In this document: piece after piece, positions 53,173-63,400 of the stretch | Layout: the number at the start of each line of letters is the position of its first letter | How positions within the stretch are numbered: the stretch's first letter is position 1 | Notes under the pieces: model-generated | What the model was told of the DNA's origin: nothing | What the model saw: the letters and a program-made list of their open reading frames with translations, nothing else | Databases searched by the model: none | Made by a program: the position numbers and the translations under genes | Assembly (NCBI GenBank): GCA_964501185.1 | Contig: CAZCRT010000012.1 | Span: 12,093 to 76,092 of the forward strand | Source: BS150m-G50 sp964501185 [NCBI: uncultured Bacteroidia bacterium] | Lineage (GTDB): Bacteria > CAIWAD01 > BS150m-G50 | Direction: 5' to 3' | Length of the DNA stretch: 64,000 nucleotides

Positions 53173-56100
53173 ATGAAAACGAGATTACTGCTATACACAG
53201 TTACTGCGCTGGTGGTGGGTTCAGCTGTGGGATGGGCACTGGAGCCGGCCGGGAAAAGCTACCCGCATTCGGACGATCAGTCAATTCTCACAACAATTGA
53301 CGCCAACCAGCTTGATATGTTTGTGACTAATATCGGCGTGTTTGCCTACGATAAGTCGGCATCTCGCGGAACCAACGATGGTCTTTACTTCCCCAACAAC
53401 TATCCGATAACCGACACCCATGTCATCTATGATGCCGGCCTCTGGGTCGGAGCGAAGGTTAACGGAAACACCCGTGTGACAGTGGCTGAATACTCTCAGG
53501 AATATGTTTCTGGAATAATCGATGCTGACGGGAACCTGGTTGATGGGCCGGAGTACAAAGTCTACAAGATCTACAACGGCCAGACAGAAGATGAAGACTA
53601 TCTCAACTGGCCGGAGGGGCAGGGCGCCCCGATGAATGCTACCGGTGACGGGCCCTGGCTGGAGGATATCCAGGCGGACCAGATGACCTTCTGTGTTTTC
53701 AATGATGGTGATGCAACCCAGCATACTAACAATGCCGGTGCAACCAATCCGCTCAACATTGAAGTACAGTTGACCACCTTTGCCTTCGATCGCGCCGATC
53801 CGCTGGGCAACGTTATCTTCATGAAGTATCGCTTTATCAACAAGGGTACCGACCTGCTGGATTCCACTTATGTGTCATTATGGTCAGATCCTGATCTCGG
53901 TGGCGCCGGTGATGACCTGGTAGGTTGTGATCCGGGCCTTGGTCTGGGGTATTGCTACAATGCCAGCAATAACGACAGCCAGTATGGCTCTGCACCTCCC
54001 TGTACAGGGTTCGATTTCTTCCTGGGGCCGCCTGACAACATGGATGTCGATGGCGACGGTGATGTTACCGAAACCCTGCCGATGACTTCCTTCAGCAAGT
54101 ACATCAATGGTACAGACCCCTCCACAGCGCAGGAGTCCTACAACTACATGCGTGGTGTTAACGCTGATGGCACAACCATCATTGACCCGACAACCGGCCT
54201 GCCGACCATGTATCAGGTTCCCGGTAATCCGGTGACCGGTGAAGGTTGGATTGACAGTGACGCGGCCGACCGTCGCGCCATGCAGACCGCCGGACCTTTC
54301 CAGATGGCGCCAGGTGACACCGCTGAGGTTGTTGCTGCCGTTCTGGTAGCACAGGGTACGGATCGTCTGTCCTCTATCACCTATGTCAAGTATGTTGACG
54401 GTTTCGCCCAGACCGCGTTCGATAACGACTTCGTTGTCTCACAGGCACCGGCACAACCGGTTACATACGCTTCCGCTTTTGACGAGCGGATCGTACTGGT
54501 ATGGGATGAATCAGCTGAAGAGAACCCCGGCGACTATGACTTCCAGGGATACAATGTGTATCAGGGTGAGTCGGTTGCCGGCCCCTGGACCCGTATTGCC
54601 ACTTATGATATCAACGATGGTGTGGCCACTATCTTCGACGACATTTTTGATGTCGAAACAGGTCAGGTGGTTAACTACCCGGTTCAGTTTGGTAATGATG
54701 GTGGTTTGACTTATACCATGAACCTGACCCAGGATCATCTGACCTGGAACGGTAATGCGGATCTGGTCAACGGCCACCCCTATTATTACGCTGTGACCGC
54801 TTATTCCTATGATCCCGACCAGGTTCCGAACAACCTGGAAACATCCAAACAGGTTTTGACCGCTATTCCCAGTCTCGGTTTACCGGGGACAGATTACGGT
54901 GATGCTACCGCGCCTCTTGAGGCGACCTGGATAGGTCCTGACACTGTCCGCGCAGCTGAACCGGCACATGTCTGGATTGATCTCATTGATGAGGAAGCGC
55001 TTGATGATGCTGTTTATGAAGTGCATTTCGAATCGCTGTACGACAGCCTCTGGATTGAGATCGATTCTGTGGTTGTTACCGAGTATCAGTTCTGGCATCT
55101 GATCAAGAATCCGGCCGATACCCTGCTGGCCTGGCAGACCAATCAGACCGGTGACTATGATTATCCGGTCACCGAAGGATTCAGGGCACGCGTCGTAAAC
55201 GGTGTCGATGGTTTCTACGGTGTAGACTGGAGTGAAGAGGAGGATCCCTGGTTCTCCGGTGTAGACTGGGGTGGCAGCTACTTCCATGGTGGTTTTGACT
55301 TCGGTTACAACTTCTTTGGATCATCTATCGGAGACGACTACTTCTTCCCGGCTGTTGATGTGATCTTCACCAGCAATTCAGATGAATGGACCAATTGCCA
55401 GACCTACCGTCGTGACCTCGGTTATGTCGCAGGTGGTGTTGGTACATTCCCCGGTTCCGCCTGGGATCTGACTAACCCGGCTGAACCCCGCCGTCTCAAC
55501 ATGTGCTTCGTAGAGCATAACCCGTTCGACGTTGATGAGGACGGTATACCTGAGTACGATGATGATGATCTTCTTGTCTGGGAGCTGCTGGACGAAGTCC
55601 TTGGCGGCCGTCACTACCTGTTCGTCATGAACTCCGACTATGTCGATGATCCTGAGACACTCTACCGTAACGGTGACTGGGATGGTGATGGTACGATCGA
55701 TCCGAATCTGGATACGGATGGTAACGGTTCCAGTGATGATCCCTGGGATGGTGAAGATGAAATGGATTGGGGCCCGGCAGCTGATGTGCTCTATGCCTGG
55801 TGGCCAATGCTGGCGGAAGGGCGCACTCACATGGATGCAGAAGGCACCTGGCACCTGCAGTCCGGTCTGGCGCATCGATCCGGTGTTGACCGTTACGAAA
55901 TCAATACAACCAGCAGCAGCTTCACAGCCAGCGAGGATGTGTTGAGTGACATCCGGGTTGTACCGAATCCCTACTATGGTCATTCCAGTTATGAGACGAA
56001 ATCTGATGTAAGTGTGGTCAAGTTCCGGAATCTGCCGGAAACCTGCACCATCAAGATTTTCAACCTGGCCGGTGACCGGGTACGAGTGCTGGAGAAGACA

Positions 56101-56262
56101 GCCGCCGATCCCTTCAACGAACTCGCGTGGGATCTGCTTACTGAGAATGGTCAACCCATTGCCAGCGGTATCTATGTCTACTATGTAGATGCACCCGGGT
56201 ATGGTACGACCTTCGGTAAGATGGCCGTCATCATGGAAGTTCAACGCTTGAAAGAGCTCTAG
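53173..56262 (+). CDS. Large secreted protein with FlgD/T9SS-like C-terminal domain, paralogue of the protein at 33116
   Basis: 1029 residues from ATG 53173 (AGGAGG upstream); signal peptide about 1-22 ('VGSAVGWALEP'). 'NIGVFAYDKSASRGTNDGLYFP...AGLWVGAKVNGNTRVTVAEYS' and 'NVIFMKYRFINKGTDLLDSTYVSLWSDPDLGG' correspond to blocks in the 33116 protein. A FnIII-like segment follows ('RIVLVWDESAEENPGDYDFQGYNVYQG'). Asp-rich loops ('DWDGDGTIDPNLDTDGNGSSDD') may bind calcium. The C-terminus 'DIRVVPNPYYGHSSYE..VVKFRNLPETCTIKIFNLAGDRV..IASGIYVYYVDAPG' is the FlgD-Ig/T9SS-like domain. Probable T9SS-exported surface partner of the receptor upstream; function unknown. Confidence 0.8.
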   Translation: MKTRLLLYTVTALVVGSAVGWALEPAGKSYPHSDDQSILTTIDANQLDMFVTNIGVFAYDKSASRGTNDGLYFPNNYPITDTHVIYDAGLWVGAKVNGNTRVTVAEYSQEYVSGIIDADGNLVDGPEYKVYKIYNGQTEDEDYLNWPEGQGAPMNATGDGPWLEDIQADQMTFCVFNDGDATQHTNNAGATNPLNIEVQLTTFAFDRADPLGNVIFMKYRFINKGTDLLDSTYVSLWSDPDLGGAGDDLVGCDPGLGLGYCYNASNNDSQYGSAPPCTGFDFFLGPPDNMDVDGDGDVTETLPMTSFSKYINGTDPSTAQESYNYMRGVNADGTTIIDPTTGLPTMYQVPGNPVTGEGWIDSDAADRRAMQTAGPFQMAPGDTAEVVAAVLVAQGTDRLSSITYVKYVDGFAQTAFDNDFVVSQAPAQPVTYASAFDERIVLVWDESAEENPGDYDFQGYNVYQGESVAGPWTRIATYDINDGVATIFDDIFDVETGQVVNYPVQFGNDGGLTYTMNLTQDHLTWNGNADLVNGHPYYYAVTAYSYDPDQVPNNLETSKQVLTAIPSLGLPGTDYGDATAPLEATWIGPDTVRAAEPAHVWIDLIDEEALDDAVYEVHFESLYDSLWIEIDSVVVTEYQFWHLIKNPADTLLAWQTNQTGDYDYPVTEGFRARVVNGVDGFYGVDWSEEEDPWFSGVDWGGSYFHGGFDFGYNFFGSSIGDDYFFPAVDVIFTSNSDEWTNCQTYRRDLGYVAGGVGTFPGSAWDLTNPAEPRRLNMCFVEHNPFDVDEDGIPEYDDDDLLVWELLDEVLGGRHYLFVMNSDYVDDPETLYRNGDWDGDGTIDPNLDTDGNGSSDDPWDGEDEMDWGPAADVLYAWWPMLAEGRTHMDAEGTWHLQSGLAHRSGVDRYEINTTSSSFTASEDVLSDIRVVPNPYYGHSSYETKSDVSVVKFRNLPETCTIKIFNLAGDRVRVLEKTAADPFNELAWDLLTENGQPIASGIYVYYVDAPGYGTTFGKMAVIMEVQRLKEL

Positions 56263-56276
56263 GCTGGGAGGATTAT

Positions 56277-57287
56277 ATGAAAATAAAAAGTTTACTGGCA
56301 ATGGTGGTGCTGGTTTCAAGTTTTGCCATGGCGCAGGCTGGAACCAGTAACCTCGGTACTGCCGGTGGTACCGACCTGCGCATTCCGATTGGCGCCATGG
56401 GTACATCCCTCAGCGGAGCGCTGGTAGGTGATGTGACAGGCGTCGATGCTATCTTCTGGAATCCGGCTGGTGTCGCCTACGGCAAGGACAACGAAGCACT
56501 GCTTGGTAACATGCAGTATTTCGCTGATATGAAGGTGAATATGTTCGGTTACGCTCATAATCTGGGGCGGATGGGTAGTATCGGCGTCGCGGTGAGAATG
56601 CTGAGTATCGGCGATCTCTATGTGACTACAGAAGATATGCCGGAGGGAACCGGTGAGGTCATCGATCCCACTTTCACAACGGTTACCTTCAACTATGCCC
56701 GTATCATGACCGACCGGGTTTCCATCGGTTTTAACGCGCACCTGAAACAGGAGCAGATCAAGGATATGATCGCTACCGGTTATCTCTTTGACTTTGGTGT
56801 CAGGGTGCAGACCCCGATGGAAGGATTGCGGTTTGGTGTAGTGATGAAGAACTTCGGCCCGCAGATGCAGTACGATGGTGACGGTGGAGAATTCCACTCA
56901 AACCTGCCCGGTGATGAGCCGAATGCTGACAATCGGGTTACCACGCTCGAATTCGCCAAGGCGGATCTTCCTTCTACCTTCCAGTTCGGCCTGGCCTATG
57001 ATCTGGTCAGCGATCCGATTAACAATCTTACCCTGATGGCCACTTACCAGGGGAATGACTTCAGTGCTGACGAGTATCGTTTCGGCATGGAGTATTCCTT
57101 TGCCAACATGTTCTTTCTCCGTTCCGGTTATGTGACCGCGGATCAGGAAGATTACCTGTATGGTTATTCACTGGGTGGTGGTTTGCGTCTGAATCTGGGT
57201 GCCAACAACCTCTATGTCGATTACTCCTACAATCCGATGGAGTACTTCGACGCCAACCAGTGGTACACCTTCCGGTTTACCTTCTAG
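56277..57287 (+). CDS. PorV/PorQ family outer-membrane beta-barrel protein (second copy)
   Basis: 336 residues, signal peptide about 1-20 ('VSSFAMAQAG'). Family start: 'RIPIGAMGTSLSGALVGDVTGVDAIFWNPAGVAYG'; the rest alternates strands and ends in aromatic 'NQWYTFRFTF', typical of an outer-membrane barrel. It lies 14 bases after the large secreted protein and ends the three-gene operon. It is clearly diverged from the copy at 36300, so each operon probably has its own dedicated barrel. Confidence 0.88.
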   Translation: MKIKSLLAMVVLVSSFAMAQAGTSNLGTAGGTDLRIPIGAMGTSLSGALVGDVTGVDAIFWNPAGVAYGKDNEALLGNMQYFADMKVNMFGYAHNLGRMGSIGVAVRMLSIGDLYVTTEDMPEGTGEVIDPTFTTVTFNYARIMTDRVSIGFNAHLKQEQIKDMIATGYLFDFGVRVQTPMEGLRFGVVMKNFGPQMQYDGDGGEFHSNLPGDEPNADNRVTTLEFAKADLPSTFQFGLAYDLVSDPINNLTLMATYQGNDFSADEYRFGMEYSFANMFFLRSGYVTADQEDYLYGYSLGGGLRLNLGANNLYVDYSYNPMEYFDANQWYTFRFTF

Positions 57288-57309
57288 AGGGCAATCAGAA
57301 TATCTAAAC

Positions 57310-57346
57310 AACGCCACCGGCTGCAGAGCTGGTGGCGTTTTTTTTT
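57310..57346 (+). terminator. Strong rho-independent terminator ending the second receptor-PorV operon
   Basis: Twelve-base-pair stem (57310-57321 with 57328-57339, one G-U pair), 6-base loop, then nine T. Confidence 0.95.
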
Positions 57347-57354
57347 GTAGCAAA

Positions 57355-57585
57355 CGGGGTCGGACCAAGTTATATGTAATGTAAACAATAAGATATGTCT
57401 ACAAAAAGGGCGAAAATAGCCCGAACTTGGGTGTTTTTCAATTGAAAAAAAACCTAACGTCTAGACAATTGAATTCCGATGTTCCCACCAGTTTAGAGTG
57501 AAAAATGGGCAAACATCCCCTCTTTTGGATAGTTGTTAGTGATGTATAATTATAGAAAACAATAGTATAACTTGGTCCGACCCCG
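57355..57585. mobile_element. MITE-like element with 20-bp perfect terminal inverted repeats
   Basis: The ends 57355-57374 and 57566-57585 are perfect inverted copies (CGGGGTCGGACC..., 20 bases). The 191-base interior is A+T-rich, has no coding potential, and contains small hairpins (GGGC/GCCC at 57408-57422; TTTTTCAATTGAAAAA palindrome at 57434-57449). This is the form of a non-autonomous transposable element. The remaining intergenic DNA up to 57737 shows nothing further. Confidence 0.75.
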
Positions 57586-57737
57586 GATTTGTATATACTA
57601 AGAAAAAACAACTCCATAAGAGATGCCAATCCAGAATCCATTTACACACCATTCCTTGAGAGGCATTCTACCTACAAATACCTATATTCTAACCGTATTC
57701 ATATGAAAGCAATCCAACTGTTCAAAAGCAGGTTACC

Positions 57738-58331
57738 ATGAAACTACAGGACCTTATTCTTAGAAACAGAAGCTTCCGCCGCTTCCGGGAGGAGGTGGCA
57801 ATCACCCGGGAGGCCCTGCTGGAGCTTATCAACCTGGCTCGCCTCTCCGCTTCCGCTGCCAACCGTCAACCACTTAAATTTCTCCCTGCCTGCAGTCCGC
57901 AAGCAAGGGAGCTGATTTTTCCCTGTCTCAGCTGGGCCGGATATCTGTCAGAGTGGCCAGGCCCTGCAGCAGGCGAACGCCCCTCCGCATATATCATTAT
58001 CCTGCTGGACACACGTGTCTGCGATCACAGTGATTGCGATCATGGCATTGCAGCACAGAGCATCCTGCTTGGTGCTGCAGAGATGGGCCTGGGTGGTTGT
58101 ATGATAGGCGCAATACAGAAGCAGCAACTGCAGGAGGACCTGTCCCTTCCTTCTCACCTGAAAGTCCTGCTGGTAATAGCATTAGGGCAACCAGCCGAAA
58201 CAGTCAGGCTGGAAGAGCTGCCCTCCCCTGACAATATCGAATACTGGAGGGACAGTGAGGGGGTGCATCATGTCCCGAAGCGATCTCTGGAGGAACTGGT
58301 TGTTGATCTGCCGGTTAAACTTGAGGGGTAA
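57738..58331 (+). CDS. Nitroreductase family protein
   Basis: 197 residues, a minimal nitroreductase fold. FMN-binding patterns are 'RNRSFRRFREE' at the N-terminus, 'ARLSASAANRQPLKF' (residues about 36-50) and 'AAQSILLGAAEMGLGGCMIGAI'. The usual role is FMN-dependent NAD(P)H reduction of quinones, nitro compounds or flavins; the substrate cannot be told. Its stop overlaps the start of the dehydrogenase gene (TAATG), so the three genes 57738-59754 form an operon with translational coupling. Confidence 0.88.
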   Translation: MKLQDLILRNRSFRRFREEVAITREALLELINLARLSASAANRQPLKFLPACSPQARELIFPCLSWAGYLSEWPGPAAGERPSAYIIILLDTRVCDHSDCDHGIAAQSILLGAAEMGLGGCMIGAIQKQQLQEDLSLPSHLKVLLVIALGQPAETVRLEELPSPDNIEYWRDSEGVHHVPKRSLEELVVDLPVKLEG

Positions 58332-59239
58332 TGAGCGACAACCAGGGAGACAGAATGACTGGAACAACTCTTGGTATACTTCATCCGGGACAGATGGGAA
58401 GATATGTCGCCGAAACTGCGCTCAATTCCGGGTGCGATGTTCGCTGGATAGCCCGGGGACGCAGTTGCGAAACCGTTGCACGGGCGGAGAGATTGAACCT
58501 GATCGATAGAGGTTCCCTGCCAGAACTCTGCGCCGACTGCGAGGTGATTGTCAGTGTGTGCCCTCCCCATGCGGCCGTTGAAGTTGCAACCGCAGTAAGT
58601 GGCTGCGGATTCGGTGGCCTGTACATAGATGCCAACGCTGTCTCACCGGCAAAAAGCACTCTGATCGGAGAGATAGTAGTGGCAGGTGGCTCCACCTATG
58701 TCGATGGGGGTATTATTGGCAATCCTCAACCGGAACCTGGTCATACCTGGCTCTATCTTGCGGGCCGGGAGGCTGCCAGAGCTGCAGCATGTTTTCATGC
58801 CGGGCCGTTGACCACCAGCATACTGGGTGAACAGACAGGTTCTGCCTCCGCGATAAAAATGTGTTTCGCTGCCTGGACGAAAGGTTCAACTGCTTTACTT
58901 TGCACAATCCTTGGTGCCGCTGAACAGCTGGGAGTTCTCAGCGAGCTGCTGGAGCAATGGTCACTAAACGGATCAGATTTTGCCGGACGGGCAACCGGAA
59001 GAGCCCGAAATGTTACCGCCAAAGCGTGGCGTTTTGCCGGAGAGATGGAGGAGATTGCAGCGACTTTCGCTGCTGCGGGTGTACCGGCAGGATTCCACCA
59101 GAGTGCCGGTGATATCTACCAGAGACTGAGCCGGTTCAAGGATGTAACACCGACACCTGAATTGGATGAAGTACTGAAGGCTATCCTTTGCCCCGAAGCC
59201 CGTTCCTCTGAAGATGATCAGTATCAGGTGATTCCATGA
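58331..59239 (+). CDS. NAD(P)-binding 6-phosphogluconate dehydrogenase-like protein with DUF1932
   Basis: 302 residues from ATG 58331 (a second in-frame ATG at 58355 is possible). Rossmann motif 'LGILHPGQMGRYVAETAL' (about 14-31), 'VIVSVCPPHAAVEVA', 'GLYIDANAVSPAK' and 'YVDGGIIGNPQPEPGHTWLYL'. The C-terminal helical part ('SAIKMCFAAWTKGSTALL') fits DUF1932, found in 3-hydroxyacid/6PGDH-like dehydrogenases; the lysine K in 'SAIKM' is at the expected catalytic place. Substrate unknown. It is coupled to the nitroreductase upstream and to the next gene by an ATGA overlap. Confidence 0.85.
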   Translation: MSDNQGDRMTGTTLGILHPGQMGRYVAETALNSGCDVRWIARGRSCETVARAERLNLIDRGSLPELCADCEVIVSVCPPHAAVEVATAVSGCGFGGLYIDANAVSPAKSTLIGEIVVAGGSTYVDGGIIGNPQPEPGHTWLYLAGREAARAAACFHAGPLTTSILGEQTGSASAIKMCFAAWTKGSTALLCTILGAAEQLGVLSELLEQWSLNGSDFAGRATGRARNVTAKAWRFAGEMEEIAATFAAAGVPAGFHQSAGDIYQRLSRFKDVTPTPELDEVLKAILCPEARSSEDDQYQVIP

Positions 59240-59754
59240 TCAGGAGACCGGTTATCAGATCCCTGCCTGTCATTTCATACTTTCATGCAGCCGTCTATAC
59301 AGCAGCGATAATCCTGTTACTTACCACCAGAGCGCAGGCCAACAGCATCGGTTTACGCTGGGACATCTCAGGTGGGCCGCTGTTCGCTCTGGCCGGAGAA
59401 CTGGATCTGACCGAAAAGTGGTCACTCAATCTGGATTGCGGCGGATTCCCGGCAATTATCGTTCGTGGGGAGATTGACCTGCGCTGTTATACCGGCAACC
59501 GCTGGCCATCCTACTGGCAGATCGGTTACGGACGGTACTGGTTCTTTCGTGGCCAGGGAGAAGGCGAGCATGTAAACGAGGTGCACCTGAGGAGCGGGAT
59601 CACCCGTAACCCTGGCGGCAACTGGAGCTGGTTTGCGGATATCGGACTGTTGTGGGCGCCATTGCAGATCAATTCCTGGATCCAGCACGAATATCCGGAT
59701 ACTATTCCCATAGTACCGCTGGCTGGCGTGGGCATTATGTGGCAGCTCCAGTGA
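59236..59754 (+). CDS. Small exported protein, beta-rich, unknown function
   Basis: 172 residues; a long N-terminal segment with hydrophobic stretch ('AAVYTAAIILLLTTRAQANS') looks like a signal peptide. The remainder is rich in aromatic and alternating residues ('LRWDISGGPLFALAGELDLTEKWSLNLDCGG', 'SYWQIGYGRYWFF'), as in small outer-membrane barrels, and ends 'GIMWQLQ'. I do not recognise a family. It overlaps the dehydrogenase gene (ATGA) and is last in the operon before a terminator. Confidence 0.7.
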   Translation: MIRRPVIRSLPVISYFHAAVYTAAIILLLTTRAQANSIGLRWDISGGPLFALAGELDLTEKWSLNLDCGGFPAIIVRGEIDLRCYTGNRWPSYWQIGYGRYWFFRGQGEGEHVNEVHLRSGITRNPGGNWSWFADIGLLWAPLQINSWIQHEYPDTIPIVPLAGVGIMWQLQ

Positions 59755-59833
59755 ACAGCGAATAAGACTATACTCTCCCATCTCAGCAACTGAACCGGTG
59801 AAATCCCGCAGCTGGAATACCCACACAGGACAT

Positions 59834-59881
59834 CCTGAAGCTGAAGTATTTCTCTGCCGGCTTCAGGTTTTCTCTTTTTTT
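59834..59881 (+). terminator. Rho-independent terminator of the nitroreductase operon
   Basis: Eight-base-pair stem CCTGAAGC (59834-59841) / GCTTCAGG (59860-59867) followed by TTTTCTCTTTTTTT. Confidence 0.75.
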
Positions 59882-60246
59882 CTAAAGACGCAGTTAAGTA
59901 GTTTCGATAAGTAGGTATCGAGAAGTCAGACATTCTGGTAAAACGAGAAGCTATGTTTCAGACTGAGAACCGACAATTGCAGACCGGTAGTATCTGTAGC
60001 CTTCAGAACGAAGGTAGTACTCTGTTCAATCTGATGAAAAACGGACGTATTCCCGGCCACTCCGCCGGCTGGCAACATTACAAGTTCTGTAACATAAACC
60101 ATCACATCCGCAAAATAGCATTGTGTTTCCTGACTCCACCGCTACAAAAGCCGGCTATTTGCAATGCTGGTTTAGAGAAAACTGTACAGTAATGGTACGT
60201 TCCAGAGCGAAGCGATAAGGCGTGATCTGGTAAATTGTGGATGGAA

Positions 60247-60276
60247 TTGACTGAAAAATAGACAGATAGGGATAAT
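60247..60276 (+). promoter_or_regulatory. Probable sigma-70 promoter for the cysteine-rich protein gene
   Basis: TTGACT (60247-60252), 18-base spacer, GATAAT (60271-60276); each box matches 5 of 6 consensus bases. The leader would be about 168 bases. Confidence 0.6.
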
Positions 60277-60449
60277 GCGCAATATTGCTTACAACAGGAG
60301 CGAATTTTGCATGGGACTTACATGAATAAACATCGGATGAAATATTAATATAACAAACGCATTTCAATGTATCCAAGAAAAACGCCATTCTGTTTAACAG
60401 AAGGCAACGGTTTAGACGTTCTTTTTAGTTCACACTGAAGGAGAAAAGT

Positions 60450-63400
60450 ATGAAGAAGTTTTTAGTTACAGGTCTCGTTCTCGGACTCGCCTGTTCTGCT
60501 TTTGCTAATTCGCCGGCTTCCTTGAAGTCGAACGACTTCAATCAGGCAAAAGCTGGCAGTGCTGTGAGTGGAGTTCAAGCATCCTCCGATCTGAGTAACA
60601 CCAGAGGTGAGGCTGAGCTTGTTGAGAAAACCTATGTCACCGAAGAAACACAGGTGATGGGTAGTTTCTGGGCTGAGCTTGAAATCGCTGAACTCAAGTC
60701 TCAGGATCTTCCGGTACCTGCCAATCTATACCGCGCTGTGCGTGAGTATTATGGTCTTCCCGATTTTGATCTGCCGCTCGACCGCCAGGGTGGAGAAACT
60801 ATCGCAACCGCTACCGTAATCACAGCTTTGCCACATAACAGCACCGGAACAACCCTCGGTTTCATCGATGATTATGATGAAGTATGCCCTTATTCCGGCA
60901 GTACTTCTCCGGATGTAGTCTACAGCTTTACCCCGGCCGTCAATATTGGAGTGGACATCACACTCTGCAACGGCTCCGATTATGATACAAAGCTGTATGT
61001 CTACGAAAATGCCCACACACCAGGCGCACCTTTCGCCTGTAACGATGATGCCTGCCCCGGTTATGTCAGTGAGATTCTGGATCTGCCCCTGACCGGTGGT
61101 AACACCTATTACATAGTTGTTGATGGTTACTATGGCGCTGCCGGTAACTACGTACTTGACATCACCGAAGATGTCTATGTAGAGCCGCCAGTGAATGACC
61201 AGTGTGTTGATGCTATTGCTATCAACGCTCCATATCCAGTTCAGACAAGTGGCACAGTTGCCGGTGCTACAGCTGACTGCCCCGGTTGGAATGGTGTCTG
61301 GTACACAATTGAGTTGCCATATGCTGCTAACAATGTATATGTCGATTTCTGTGACGATCCTGAAATCTGGGACAACATGGGTATCGTACTGTCAACAGAC
61401 TGTGCGTGCACATCTTACTATTATGCTTCATTTGCACCGACCTGTGTCAATGGCAACATGGAACTCTTCTATGGTGGAGTTACCGGCCCCGGTATCATCT
61501 ACCTCCCGCTTTTTGTTGAGGACTATGAAGGCTTAGCATTCGACTTTACATTTAATGTTTTCGTCGAAGAATTTGTCATCGATCCTGTTGGTAATACCTG
61601 TGACCTTCCCATTGTCGCTCCGGCACTGCCGTACACATTTAACGGTACTACCGCTGACAATACCCAGAGTTATGGTAATGCTGCTCCTGACGAATGGCAT
61701 GAGTTCACTTTAGCTGATGCAGCTCAGGTCATCATCACTCTCTGCGAGCCCGATATGACAACCTATGACAGTTATCTGTACCTGTTGTCCGGTGACTGCG
61801 CTACCGAACTGGCATCCAACGATGACTTCTGCGGCCTGGTATCTGAGATTACCGCTTTTCTGGATCCCGGCACCTTTGTAGTAGGTGTTGATGGATACAG
61901 CTCAAATGCAGGTGACTACCAGCTCGATATTGCAGTGGTCGAACCCTGTGATGTTGTATGTCCGGGCGGTACTCCAGAAGGTGAAGAAGACTGCTACGAC
62001 GAATATGTAGATATCACCAACGGTGGTTGCAATTCCGTACCTCCAGTGTTTGGTGCGATTGCTTCCGGTGAGACCATCTGCGGAACCGGTGGTGATTTTC
62101 TCTTTGAAGGTTCCCAGTATCGCGATACTGACTGGTTCCTGTTCGAATTGACTGAGACTATGACAGTAACAGTTACCGGTGAAGCCGAATTCCCACCAGT
62201 TTTCGCTATCGTCAACGATGTTATTGACTGTATCGCCCCCGATTTCGTTGAATATGTTGTTGGAGGCGAATGCGAAGTTATGACATTCAGCGCAAACATG
62301 TATCCTGGATCCTATGCTGTATTCGTAGGTACCAATTTTGACGGTTATCCCTGCGGATTAGAATACTGGGTATACATGGAGGCTGTCCCCTGGACACCGC
62401 CGGTAGCTCCCCCGAACGATCTCTGCGAAGATGCTCAGCCGATCGTCGCTCCATATCCTGTACAGGTAGCAGGTACTGTTGCTGGTGCAACAATTGACTG
62501 TTCCGGTCTGCTGGACTGGAACGCTGTCTGGTACACCATCGAACTGCCTTATGCTGAGAATAATGTTTTCGTAAACTGGTGCGACACAGAATGTGCCCCC
62601 TCCAATTATGGTATCATCCTGATGGACGACTGTGCATGTGATGACTATATTCCTGGTACATATGCCTGGAGTTGCCCCAATGGTAACCTGGAACTTGAGT
62701 GGTTAGCCGTTCCCGGTCCTACCACAATCTACTTCCCTCATTATATTGAAGGTTGTGAGGATTTCATTATTAATGTAGATGTCCAGGAAGCTACCCCATA
62801 CGTACCTCAACTGGATTGCTCTCAGGCTGTACCTGTTGCCTGTGATGACCTCGTATCTGGCGACACCTCCCTTGGTGTCAACAATGTAGAGATCTACAGC
62901 TGCTCTGGCTGGACAGAGAGTGGTCCTGAGTTAGTTTACACACTTGATATTGGTGATGGTTATGGTAGCATTTCCGCAACACTGAGTAACATGTCAGCCG
63001 ATATGGATGTCTTCATCCTCAGTGATTGTAATGAGATGGAATGTGTTGGTTATGGTGACAGTGTAGCATCATATGCTTCACCTCCCGCCGGAACCTACTA
63101 CATTGTTGTTGATGGGTACATGGGTGCAATGGGCACATTTGACCTGGCGATTGGTTGCCAGGAACCTGTCCAGATGCCTGAGTGCCCCGAAGGCACATTG
63201 TTCGGTCAGACACCAATAGCTCCAGAAGATCCGAATGCTAATGGCTATACCAGTTCTGGAACTTATATCAGCGCTGACAACTACTTTGTGAGTGAGGATA
63301 TATGTGATATCCACTGGTGGGGCTTCGCTGTTGGCTGTCCAGATCCAACACCCTTCCAGATTGATTTCTATGCTGATGCTGGAGGTTATCCAGCGGCTAC

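Larger units (their letters stand above)
59755..60449 (+). other. Intergenic region between operon end and the large cysteine-rich protein
   Basis: In 695 bases the only supported signals are a terminator (59834-59881) and a promoter (60247-60276), listed separately. A 79-codon open frame at 59953-60192 has no ribosome site or protein-like composition and is not called. Confidence 0.6.

Noticed and set aside
55378-56406. 342-codon open frame on the minus strand
   Set aside because: Antisense shadow of the secreted protein gene at 53173-56262, without ribosome site or recognisable domain.
59953-60192. 79-codon open frame in the gap before the cysteine-rich protein
   Set aside because: No ribosome site, no signal peptide or domain, composition like non-coding DNA.
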